Shown: positions 28,423 to 36,447 of the stretch, piece by piece
How the letters are laid out: each line of letters starts with the position of its first letter
Position numbering within the stretch: the stretch's first letter is position 1
The notes under the pieces: generated by a model
Database searches by the model: none
What the model was told of the DNA's origin: nothing
What the model saw: the letters and a program-made list of their open reading frames with translations, nothing else
Assembly (NCBI RefSeq): GCF_024138715.1
Contig: NZ_CP092074.1
Location: 4,526,001 to 4,590,000, forward strand
Direction: 5' to 3'
Source: Emticicia sp. 21SJ11W-3
GTDB taxonomy: Bacteria; Bacteroidota; Bacteroidia; Cytophagales; Spirosomataceae
DNA: 64,000 nucleotides
Translations under genes and position numbers: made by a program

Positions 28423-28821
28423 TTAAAAGCCCTTTTTTTGTGGATACGCCCCTGCTTTTGTTCTCTGGTACTCTACCCAAAGGATGGTCAGGACACCCAG
28501 CGTGTAGGCCAGCATATCATACCACGAAAAGCTGCTGCCCAGGGCAACGGCCACCATTCTGTGCTTCTCCCAACCCATGCGATGCACAAAATGGAAATAC
28601 TGCGAGGCCTCAACCAGATAAGAGAACAACAGCACCGCCACCGACTCTGTTACAAAATGGGTGTTCCAGAACGTAAAAACGAAACAATAGACTAGAAACA
28701 CCACCAGATAGTCTCCCACAAAGGGCCTGACGAACGAATCATGCACATAGACGGCTATCATTACCTCAATAACGAAGAAAACAACCGCCAGCAATCCATA
28801 TTTAGGTCTGAAAGTAAACAT
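28423..28821 (-). CDS. DUF2809 family membrane protein
   Basis: A 132-residue inner-membrane protein with four predicted helices. RPFVGDYLVVFLVYCFV and LVEASQYFHFVHRMGWEKHRMVAVALGSSFSWYDMLAYTLGV are the DUF2809 hallmarks (Arg-Pro-x-x-GD and the Ser/Trp-x-Asp-x-x-Ala-Tyr region). I start at the ATG at 28821; the codon before it is a TTG. An exact -7 element (28847-28854) lies upstream. It is the first gene of a probable two-gene unit with the MpaB-like gene. The function of the family is unknown. Confidence 0.85.
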   Translation of the reverse strand: MFTFRPKYGLLAVVFFVIEVMIAVYVHDSFVRPFVGDYLVVFLVYCFVFTFWNTHFVTESVAVLLFSYLVEASQYFHFVHRMGWEKHRMVAVALGSSFSWYDMLAYTLGVLTILWVEYQRTKAGAYPQKKGF

Positions 28822-28846
28822 CAATAATTAAAAGTACTTTGTTTTA

Positions 28847-28854
28847 CAAAGTTA
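28847..28854 (-). promoter_or_regulatory. -7 element for the DUF2809 gene
   Basis: Minus-strand TAACTTTG exactly matches TAnnTTTG, 25 nt before the ATG at 28821. No TTG is found at the right -33 distance, so this is a partial match. Confidence 0.4.
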
Positions 28855-28981
28855 GTGATTGTTTTTGGATTTTGGAAAGGAGAATGTTTTTTTTCTATAC
28901 AAATGATGCTAAAAAGTAAAATTCATTAACTAATCTTAGATTCGAGGCTTTATATTTATTAAGTTGATTTGTAAAATGATT

Positions 28982-28995
28982 ATAACAATTGTTAT
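28982..28995. promoter_or_regulatory. 14-bp perfect palindrome upstream of the restriction-modification genes
   Basis: ATAACAATTGTTAT is a perfect palindrome about 50 bp before the methyltransferase -7 element. It could bind a controller or methyltransferase autorepressor. No controller gene is present beside it. Confidence 0.4.
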
Positions 28996-29043
28996 GTTTA
29001 TCAACTTTGTCTTTTTATGCTTTATTATTTAATGTAAAACCTC

Positions 29044-29051
29044 TACTTTTG
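29044..29051 (+). promoter_or_regulatory. -7 element of the restriction-modification operon
   Basis: TACTTTTG exactly matches TAnnTTTG, 23 nt before the methyltransferase ATG at 29075. No good -33 is seen at 19-21 nt. Confidence 0.5.
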
Positions 29052-29074
29052 AAAAATATAATAAGGCCTTAAAA

Positions 29075-30301
29075 ATGAAAATTATAGAATTAGATGACAT
29101 TGACAATATTCAAGTTGACGAAAATCAACTAGAATTCTATTTTACTCAATCTAGGGGTGAGCATTTTAATGTTTGGGATAAATCAGTAAAAGTAGAAGAA
29201 AATTTATATTACAATAATCACAATTTAATTACACAAAAAGGGGCAAAGAATAATGTAGTAAGACCAACTGTTGTTGAGTTATTCTGTGGATGTGGAGGAA
29301 CTTCAATGGGGTTTGAAATGGCAGGCTACGAAGTTATTTTAGGTTGTGACATTCATTCTCCATCTATTCAAACTTTTAAAACCAATCATCCCCGTTCAGC
29401 TACAATTCTGGGGGATGTTAGAAAAGTTGAAGCAAATTTAATCACAGAATTAACAAATAATCAAAAAATTGATGTACTTATTGCTGGTGTACCATGTCAA
29501 GGATTTTCCTTAAATAATAGGAAGCGTCATGAAAATGATGAAAGGAATTTACTTTATAAAGAGTTCATTAGATTAATTAAAGACTTACAACCGAAAGCAA
29601 TAGTATTAGAAAATGTTTCAGGTATGAAAAGTACAGGAAACTTTGTTAAGACAATTGAAAAAGATTTAAGTGAAGCAACCGGAACAACTGTAAAAAGCAA
29701 ACTGCTTTTTGCCCCCGATTACGGAGTTCCACAAAGAAGACAAAGACTTGTCTTTATAGGTGTACATGGGGAGGAGTTTAACTTTAATGATATCATAAAA
29801 ACTCATGGAGATACTACTGGCATTCCTTATGTAACTGTTAAGGAAGCTATTGGTGATTTGCCAAGTTTAAAACCAAATGAAGAATCTCTGGAATATAAAT
29901 GTGAACCATTTAGTGATTACCAAAGGTTAATGCGTAAAAATGTTGATGATAAAAATCTTAAGAATCATAAAGCTCCGAATCATCCTAAAGAAACAATAGA
30001 AAAAATTGAGAATACTAAACCAGGGGAGCCAATGTATCCTAACTTTAAACAAAGGATTAGACTTTCTTGGGAAAGTTTAAGCCCTACACAAGTATCTGGT
30101 GGAATTCGACCTCAATTTCAATTTGGACATCCAAGTGATGCCAGAGGGCTCACTATTAGAGAAAGATGCCGATTACAAAGTTTCCCTGATACGTTTGTTG
30201 TTAAAGGTGGAATAGTTCAAGGTAGAGTTCAAACCGGTAATGCAGTTCCGCCGTTACTTGCAAAAGCCATAGCACTTGCTCTTAAAAAATATATAATATG
30301 A
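29075..30301 (+). CDS. C5 cytosine DNA methyltransferase
   Basis: A 408-residue m5C methyltransferase, presumably the protective half of a restriction-modification system. Motif I (VVELFCGCGGTSMGF, 66-80), motif IV with catalytic C141 (GVPCQG), motif VI ENV (179-181), motif VIII (VPQRRQRLVFIG) and motifs IX-X (RGLTIRERCRLQSFPD; QTGNAVPPLLAKAIA) are all present and in order. A 65-residue N-terminal extension precedes motif I and the target-recognition region is short. The next gene starts within its stop (ATGA, 30298). Sample lines are about one-third G+C, clearly below the neighbours, suggesting horizontal acquisition. Target sequence cannot be read from the protein. Confidence 0.96.
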   Translation: MKIIELDDIDNIQVDENQLEFYFTQSRGEHFNVWDKSVKVEENLYYNNHNLITQKGAKNNVVRPTVVELFCGCGGTSMGFEMAGYEVILGCDIHSPSIQTFKTNHPRSATILGDVRKVEANLITELTNNQKIDVLIAGVPCQGFSLNNRKRHENDERNLLYKEFIRLIKDLQPKAIVLENVSGMKSTGNFVKTIEKDLSEATGTTVKSKLLFAPDYGVPQRRQRLVFIGVHGEEFNFNDIIKTHGDTTGIPYVTVKEAIGDLPSLKPNEESLEYKCEPFSDYQRLMRKNVDDKNLKNHKAPNHPKETIEKIENTKPGEPMYPNFKQRIRLSWESLSPTQVSGGIRPQFQFGHPSDARGLTIRERCRLQSFPDTFVVKGGIVQGRVQTGNAVPPLLAKAIALALKKYII

Positions 30302-31530
30302 ACTATAGAGTTTGGTATAGTACTGAAAGTTTTGCGGATTATATAATTGACAACACGGTCCTCTCGACTAAAAGCGTTACAAAAAAGAAAATGTATGAAA
30401 GTGATGCCAACAATGCAAAAAACTTTCATACCATGCCTGACCACATAAAAAAAATTCTTTATTTAGATGCTCCAGACATTATTGTTGAACTAGATTCAGA
30501 GCCTATTTTCTCAATAGAAGTTTCAACTGAAGCCGGAACGGGACATAATGTATTTCAAAGATTTGCGAGATTAGCGGCATCCGTTGAGAATAACGTGCCT
30601 GCATTTTATATTTATCCCGAGGCTGTGATTATTCATAGACAAGGAAATCCAACAAGATGGGATGCTATTAATGCATTAGTTTTTAAAGCTCTTGAAGATG
30701 TTATGAACATATATAGCATACCAGCATTATTCTATTACTTCCCGTCCGATTTTAAGACATATTCTAATCCAAATTCATCTCCAAATATTCAATCAAAAGG
30801 ATTAAAATATGATCGTAATATTAGCTATGCCGGAAGTCCAGATAGTGGAGATAGTGAAATGCGGCTAATGTTCGACGCAATAAATGAAGTTATATCGGTA
30901 TTTGAAACTGCTGGTATAGTCCAAGGCAGAAGTAACTTACTTAGTAGACGAGTTGTTATTGATAGAAGAAGCTTTATGCAACAAGAATATTTTTCAAAAA
31001 ATGGGAATCTTCAGATGTCTCCATTGACATCTACGATTAAAATACCAACAATTTATCTACTTAATTATTTATCTCAATATGAGAATAGCAATTATAAAAT
31101 TGGTGAGCTATTAAGAAGTAGAGATGAGACCATCATTTATTTTACTGATTCTAAGTTTCGAGGTGACCCATTTCCGGGAGCATTAGCAGCAATAGATTAC
31201 TTATGTACTAGACAAGGCAAAACATTTGAAGAAAGAAAATATAATTTAGTAATGGTATGGGGAAATCTTGTAAAAGATGAAACAAATAAAACACTACAAT
31301 TAACAAGCGCCAGAAGTTCTATTAATAATTTTACTAGTGCTGTTCAAACTAGTGAAGCCAAGAACATTCTGAAAAAATCTTATAATCAATTAGCACCAGA
31401 ACAGGTACCTCGTTATTACATGCAGGTTCGCTATGGGTCAACTTATTCAAAGGCTAAACATATAAGAGTATATTCATATTTTGCAGATGCAATCTTATTT
31501 TCCGATGGCGCATTATGGCGAGACGCTTAA
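30298..31530 (+). CDS. Putative PD-(D/E)XK nuclease-like restriction protein
   Basis: A 410-residue protein that I do not recognise as a named enzyme. A nuclease-like core near residues 55-95 reads APDIIVELDSEPIFSIEVSTEAG followed by TGHNVFQRFARL. This fits a PD-(D/E)XK variant: D60, E74-V-S76, with E78 and Q87. The rest is mixed helix/strand with no signal peptide or membrane segment. The start overlaps the methyltransferase stop by 4 nt, and the end overlaps the next gene by 16 nt, so all three are tightly coupled. The likely role is a restriction endonuclease subunit paired with the methyltransferase. Nuclease activity is inferred from motif plus context only. Confidence 0.65.
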   Translation: MNYRVWYSTESFADYIIDNTVLSTKSVTKKKMYESDANNAKNFHTMPDHIKKILYLDAPDIIVELDSEPIFSIEVSTEAGTGHNVFQRFARLAASVENNVPAFYIYPEAVIIHRQGNPTRWDAINALVFKALEDVMNIYSIPALFYYFPSDFKTYSNPNSSPNIQSKGLKYDRNISYAGSPDSGDSEMRLMFDAINEVISVFETAGIVQGRSNLLSRRVVIDRRSFMQQEYFSKNGNLQMSPLTSTIKIPTIYLLNYLSQYENSNYKIGELLRSRDETIIYFTDSKFRGDPFPGALAAIDYLCTRQGKTFEERKYNLVMVWGNLVKDETNKTLQLTSARSSINNFTSAVQTSEAKNILKKSYNQLAPEQVPRYYMQVRYGSTYSKAKHIRVYSYFADAILFSDGALWRDA

Positions 31531-31982
31531 CTGAAGAGCAGGTGACGAAATTTTTACTTTCTTGGTTAATTAATCAAGGATGGGAAATAATATGTTTTGA
31601 TTTCCCACAAAGTGGTACTGGGCAGATTTTACATCCAAATCAAAGTGTTAGAACCACTAGAAATAAAATGGCTATAATTCCTGATATAGTTGCAATAAAA
31701 AATGGAGTATGTATCTTTTTGGAAAATAAAGATCGCTTTGTATTATCTGATTTTCATAAAATTTCTTCCCTCAGAGCTGAGAATTACTATTCAGAAGCAA
31801 TTGAGAAATTGCTCAAAAATAAAGAAGTTGAGAAAATATACTTTGGAGTAGGATTACCTTACTCTAAATATGCGCAAACCAAAACTCTAGAAAATATTGA
31901 TTCGATTGATTTTGCTTTAATAATAGAGAATGGCGAAAAAACAGTACTGATAATTCATCAAATAGCAGAAATATTCATATAA
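31515..31982 (+). CDS. Small PD-(D/E)XK nuclease-like protein
   Basis: A 155-residue protein with a textbook PD-(D/E)XK layout. It has a helix with E7/E8 (TEEQVTKFLLSWLINQGWEI), then IIPDIVAIKNG with P56-D57, then CIFLENKDRF with E70-N71-K72. Its size is like Vsr mismatch nucleases, but Vsr landmarks are absent. It overlaps the 410-residue protein gene by 16 nt. Two nuclease-like genes beside one methyltransferase suggest either a two-subunit restriction enzyme or a cleaving and a nicking partner. It shares the block's low G+C. Confidence 0.7.
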   Translation: MARRLTEEQVTKFLLSWLINQGWEIICFDFPQSGTGQILHPNQSVRTTRNKMAIIPDIVAIKNGVCIFLENKDRFVLSDFHKISSLRAENYYSEAIEKLLKNKEVEKIYFGVGLPYSKYAQTKTLENIDSIDFALIIENGEKTVLIIHQIAEIFI

Positions 31983-32183
31983 TTGATTTACTGTTAAAAT
32001 TTCAAATCTGTAAATTTTATAATAAAATTCATATAAATTTGTCTTTAATTTTCAGTATCAACTTTATTGCTAATATCACAAGAATCTTCCCTAATCCAAC
32101 AACAAATTCCCCCTCCCCCACCCAAATCCCCAAATTTTTTAATATTTTTACCAAAAAACACTTCTTAAAAAAACATCTTCTTC

Positions 32184-35100
32184 ATGAAACCTACTATTAC
32201 TTTTAAGTCGGCACTGATGGGCGTCTGCATCGGTTGCTGCGTGGTGGCGGGTGTCTTTGCTTCTAAAGGCCGTGTGTACTCGCGGCTTTTGCATGCGCTG
32301 AACGACACCACCAAACCTACCAAAGACACTACTAAGTATATACGTTACAAAGATTTACCGCTTAAAGCCACACGTAAACTGAAAACCACAACTACCGAAG
32401 GCACCTGGCTGTCGGTCGATGTAAGCCCCGACGGCAAAACCATTGCTTTTGATGTCATGGGCGATTTATTCACCATTCCGTTTGGCGGGGGCAAGGCCAC
32501 CAATGTAACCAAAGGTCTGGCGTTTGATACCCACCCACGCTTTAGTCCGGATGGTAAAAAGCTGTTGTTTATCTCTGACCGCACCGGGTCAGACAACGTG
32601 TGGTACATCGACTTTGAGAAAAAAGACACCATACAGGTTACCAAAGACCGCGACCAGAACTATACCTCTGCCGACTGGACACCCGACGGCAAGTACATTG
32701 TGTTCTCGAAAGGCCGCATGAACGTACAACTCTGGATGGTGCATCACGAAAGTGGCGGTGGGGTACAATTGATTGACCAACCCACGAACCTGAAAACCAT
32801 TGATGCAGCCGTAGGGCATGACGGCCGTTATATTTACTTCTCGCAACGCAGCGGTGCCTGGAACTACAACGCCATGATGCCGCAATATCAGATAGGGGTA
32901 TATGACCGCGACAACGCCAAGCGCACCACCATTACATCCAGATACGGCTCGGCCTTTACGCCAACGCTTTCCGGCGACGGCAAATGGCTGGTATACGGTA
33001 CACGCTTTGAAGACAAAACAGGATTGGTGTTGAGAAACCTGGATAACGGCGACGAAAAATGGCTGGCCTACCCTATTCAACGCGACGACCAGGAGTCTAT
33101 CGCAACCATGGGTGTATTGCCGGGCATGGCGTTTACACCAGATAACAAGGCGGTTATTGCCTCTTATGGCGGTAAAATATACAAAATAAGCATTGATGGT
33201 TCTGCTCCGGTGGCTATTCCGTTCAGTGTAGATATGGAAATAGAAATGGGGCCTCAGCTGGAGTTCAAATATCCGGTTTCAGACAGCAGCCATACGCTCA
33301 TTACGCAGATACGCGATGCGGTGGCCTCTCCTGACGGTAAAAAACTGGCCTTCACTGCCTTGAATCGCCTGTATGTAGCCGATTATCCGAACGGTACCCC
33401 TCGTCTGATAACCACTAACGATTTCACCGAAGCCCAACCGGCGTGGTCGACCGATGGTAAAAGTCTAGTGTTTACTACCTGGGCGCCTGAGGGAGGCCAC
33501 TTGTATAAAGTAAACGCAGAAGGCACGCCGAATCTGCAAAGGCTGACACAAAACCCTGCCCTTTATGCACAACCCGTTTGGACACCTAAAAACGACCGTA
33601 TAGTGTTTATCCGTACGCGCCTGCAAACGTTTAAATCATCAATCGGGCCGGGAGCCAACGGTTCAGAAGACGAAATCTGCTGGATAGATGCCAACGGTGG
33701 CCCTGTAACGGTTATCGACAAAGCCCGCGATCGCTCCGCGCCTCACTTTGTAAGCAAAACCACCGACCGCATTTATTTCAGTGCAGGCGACGGTGCGCTG
33801 CAGTCTATTAAATGGGATGGAACCGACGAAAAAACACACGTGAAAGTAACGGGCATAACTACCTACGGCATGAGCATCGAGGGAGAAGACTTTGCCCATA
33901 ACTGTATGCTGTCTGAAAAAGCGATGCAGGCTATGGAGGTAAACCGTCCTTCTCCGGCATCACAAATCATTATGGCGCCTGATGGCGAGCAGGCACTGGC
34001 ACAAATAAACAATGAGATTTATACAATGACCGTACCGCAGACAGGTAAGACTGTCAGTATTTCGGTGGCCGATGCAGGCTCGGCGCAATTTCCGGCTAAA
34101 AAGCTGACAGAATTGGGCGGAGAGTTTCCCTCGTGGTCGAGCGATTCTAAAAAAGTGCACTGGTCGCTGGGTCGTTACCACGTGGTTTACGATTTAGAAA
34201 AAGCCAGAAATTTTGACGACAGCGTAAAAGTTGCCAAAAAAGCAGAAGAAAAACGAAAGGCGGATTCGCTGAAAATTGTGAAGACCGACACAGTGAAGAT
34301 TAAAACCGACAGCGTGAAAGTAAAAGATGCCAAAAAGGCCACAGCAAAAAAAGAAGAGTCGAAATACAAACCGCAGGAAACAGAAATAAAAATCTATTTC
34401 AAGCGTGATTTACCTACCGGAACCGTGCTGCTGAAAGGTGCCCGTATCATTACCATGAAAGGTACCGAAGTGATAGAAAACGGCGATATATTGATTGAAA
34501 ACAACCGGATAAAGGAAATAGGCAAAAGCGGAAGCATTAAGGGAGCAGGAAAAGCCAAGGTGATAGATGTGAAGGGCAAAACCATTACGCCTGGCTTTGT
34601 TGATACGCACGCGCACATGTGGCCACAATGGGGAATACAGAAGAATCAGGTCTGGATTTATGCCGCTAACCTGGCTTATGGTGTTACCACCACCCGTGAT
34701 CCTCAAACCGCTACCACCGACGTATTTACGTATGGCGACATGGTGGAATCGGGCAAAATTCCCGGACCTAGAATCTACTCTACGGGTCCCGGGGTTGGCT
34801 TCTGGGCATATAATATCAAGGATTCTACCGGAGCCATTAATGCTTTGAAACAATACAGCAAGTATTATGACACAAAGTACATTAAAATGTACCTGACCGG
34901 TAACCGCCAGGCTCGCCAGTGGATTATCAAAGCTGCCAAAGACCAGAAATTGATGCCTACAACCGAGGGTGGTCTGAACTATAAACTGAACATGACCAAC
35001 CTGCTGGATGGGTATCCGGGTCATGAGCATGCTATTCCGGTTTATCCGTTGTATAATGATGTTATCAAAAGTATTTCGTTCTCGCAAATGGCAGTTACCC

Positions 35101-35675
35101 CTACGCTTTTGGTAGCTTATGGCGGGCCGTTTGCAGAGATTTACTATTTTGAAACCGAGAACCCGTACCACGACAAAAAGATGCAGTATTTTATGCCTTA
35201 TGAAGAGCTGGCAGAAAAAACGCGTAGAGTAAGTGGCTGGTTTCTGCCGGAAGAACACGTGTTCCAGAAACATGCCAAATCGATGAAATCGATGGTTGAA
35301 GCTGGTTCATTGGCAGGTATCGGTAGTCACGGTGAGTTTCAGGGGCTGGGTTATCACTGGGAGTTGTGGTCGATGCAAAGCGGTGGCATGAAGAACCATG
35401 ATGCCCTGCGTGTAGCCACTATTCTGGGCGCCAAAGCGCTGGGTCTTGACCAGGATTTAGGCAGTATTGAAAAAGGTAAACTGGCCGATTTATTGATTAT
35501 GGATAAGAATCCGCTGGAAAACATCCGTCATTCAAACACGCTGAAAATGGTTATCAAAAATGGCCGTGTGTATGATGCAGGTACATTAGATGAGGTTTAC
35601 CCAACCCAAAAGAAACTGCCTCGCACCGAGTGGAATTATGAGAAACCTGCCAATACTACGGGTTTGAACGATTAG
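32184..35675 (+). CDS. TolB-like propeller fused to amidohydrolase
   Basis: An 1163-residue envelope or secreted protein with a hydrophobic N-terminal segment (about 10-28). Residues about 60-690 contain WD40-like PD40 repeats with xSPDGKxIAF cores (SPDGKTIAFD, SPDGKKLLFISDRTG, TPDGKYIVFSK). A Lys/Asp/Thr-rich linker (about 675-745) leads to an amidohydrolase (about 750-1140). That domain has the metal-binding HxH in VDTHAHMWPQWG, a possible carboxylated lysine region KYIKMYLTG, a histidine in YPGHEHAI, GSHGEFQGLG and the closing GSIEKGKLADLLIMDKNPL. Fused TolB-amidohydrolases of this size are common in Bacteroidota, with unknown substrates. Confidence 0.92.
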   Translation: MKPTITFKSALMGVCIGCCVVAGVFASKGRVYSRLLHALNDTTKPTKDTTKYIRYKDLPLKATRKLKTTTTEGTWLSVDVSPDGKTIAFDVMGDLFTIPFGGGKATNVTKGLAFDTHPRFSPDGKKLLFISDRTGSDNVWYIDFEKKDTIQVTKDRDQNYTSADWTPDGKYIVFSKGRMNVQLWMVHHESGGGVQLIDQPTNLKTIDAAVGHDGRYIYFSQRSGAWNYNAMMPQYQIGVYDRDNAKRTTITSRYGSAFTPTLSGDGKWLVYGTRFEDKTGLVLRNLDNGDEKWLAYPIQRDDQESIATMGVLPGMAFTPDNKAVIASYGGKIYKISIDGSAPVAIPFSVDMEIEMGPQLEFKYPVSDSSHTLITQIRDAVASPDGKKLAFTALNRLYVADYPNGTPRLITTNDFTEAQPAWSTDGKSLVFTTWAPEGGHLYKVNAEGTPNLQRLTQNPALYAQPVWTPKNDRIVFIRTRLQTFKSSIGPGANGSEDEICWIDANGGPVTVIDKARDRSAPHFVSKTTDRIYFSAGDGALQSIKWDGTDEKTHVKVTGITTYGMSIEGEDFAHNCMLSEKAMQAMEVNRPSPASQIIMAPDGEQALAQINNEIYTMTVPQTGKTVSISVADAGSAQFPAKKLTELGGEFPSWSSDSKKVHWSLGRYHVVYDLEKARNFDDSVKVAKKAEEKRKADSLKIVKTDTVKIKTDSVKVKDAKKATAKKEESKYKPQETEIKIYFKRDLPTGTVLLKGARIITMKGTEVIENGDILIENNRIKEIGKSGSIKGAGKAKVIDVKGKTITPGFVDTHAHMWPQWGIQKNQVWIYAANLAYGVTTTRDPQTATTDVFTYGDMVESGKIPGPRIYSTGPGVGFWAYNIKDSTGAINALKQYSKYYDTKYIKMYLTGNRQARQWIIKAAKDQKLMPTTEGGLNYKLNMTNLLDGYPGHEHAIPVYPLYNDVIKSISFSQMAVTPTLLVAYGGPFAEIYYFETENPYHDKKMQYFMPYEELAEKTRRVSGWFLPEEHVFQKHAKSMKSMVEAGSLAGIGSHGEFQGLGYHWELWSMQSGGMKNHDALRVATILGAKALGLDQDLGSIEKGKLADLLIMDKNPLENIRHSNTLKMVIKNGRVYDAGTLDEVYPTQKKLPRTEWNYEKPANTTGLND

Positions 35676-35719
35676 GACGCCCCTAACCGATACGTCGGAC
35701 CGCCCTAAAGGGGGGATAA

Positions 35720-35756
35720 AGAATAGCGTTTTGTGCTGTGGACGAAACGCTATTCT
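35720..35756. terminator. Bidirectional terminator, 12-bp stem
   Basis: AGAATAGCGTTT (35720-35731) and AAACGCTATTCT (35745-35756) are perfect complements with a 13-nt loop, between convergent genes. The plus-strand exit is T-rich (TGCTTATTTT). Confidence 0.75.
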
Positions 35757-35759
35757 TGC

Positions 35760-36203
35760 TTATTTTAAATAATACATAGTCAAAAGTTTTGTAGCTTCCT
35801 CGGCGTTTTCGGCGCAGGCGTTGCAGAAGGTGCCTCTGCCTTCGGCCGGGGCTTCATATAGCCAATGAAAGGTTTTGGCATATTTGCCGTCGAGGCCGGC
35901 TACTCTTAATGTGTTGTTTTTTCGCGGTATTACATACAATAATAAGTTGTTCGGGAATAATACCTTGAAAGCTTTTTCACCATTTAATATACCAACACCT
36001 TCATACTTCAACTTCATGGTTTTAATGTCTCCTTCGGGTGTTTTGTATGAATACTTAATGTCACTTACCTCATTGGCATTTACCCAAAAGGCATAAACTT
36101 CAAAGTCTTTAGCGCTGAACTCTCTATAAGCAAAATTGGCAACGCGCTGTCCGTTAACCGCAACGGGCAACGATAATAATAGCAAAATCAATAGTCTGCA
36201 CAT
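35760..36203 (-). CDS. Small secreted protein of unknown function
   Basis: A 147-residue protein. The start at 36203 gives a good signal peptide (MCRLLILLLLSLPVAVNG). The frame is open 35 codons further, but that segment lacks export features. The mature part contains DIKYSYKTPEGDIKTMKLKYEG and NLLLYVIPRKNNTLRVAG, and a C-terminal FCNACAENAEEATKLLTMYYLK with a CxxC pair. No family recognised. It converges with the amidohydrolase gene at a shared terminator. Confidence 0.65.
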   Translation of the reverse strand: MCRLLILLLLSLPVAVNGQRVANFAYREFSAKDFEVYAFWVNANEVSDIKYSYKTPEGDIKTMKLKYEGVGILNGEKAFKVLFPNNLLLYVIPRKNNTLRVAGLDGKYAKTFHWLYEAPAEGRGTFCNACAENAEEATKLLTMYYLK

Positions 36204-36384
36204 GGGTTCTATGGTTTGTGTTTCTGCACAGACTAAAAACTCTATGCCAGCCTTTGCTATTACTTGGCTTGTTGCTTTTTCAGTACCAACACAACTTATT
36301 TGCCTCATTAAAATCAGCTTTGTTCAAGCTAAATGGCATATAAGCGGAATCGGATAAGCTAAAACCTACAACTTCCCGAACTTT

Positions 36385-36405
36385 TATTTTTGCAACAATG
36401 TTGCA
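36385..36405 (+). promoter_or_regulatory. -7 element overlapping a palindromic operator
   Basis: TATTTTTG (36385-36392) exactly matches TAnnTTTG. Starting at its penultimate base is a perfect 15-bp palindrome TGCAACAATGTTGCA (36391-36405) of 7-bp arms. A bound regulator would block promoter melting. The shape recalls Fur-superfamily boxes, but that assignment is a guess. A -33 TTG is not found at the usual distance. Confidence 0.5.
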
Positions 36406-36447
36406 TATTAAAGTTTAATTATTATTCGCTGAACAACACACAAAACT

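Noticed and set aside
31515-31982. Vsr-like mismatch endonuclease
   Set aside because: Size fits but the Vsr motifs are absent; the site is PD...ENK.
32101-32135. C-rich run as a quadruplex or slippage site
   Set aside because: Irregular C tracts with no consistent spacing; nothing else marks it.
34410-35273. 287-codon open frame on the minus strand inside the amidohydrolase gene
   Set aside because: Shadow of a long plus-strand gene with clear domains; the translation has no recognisable family and no start context.
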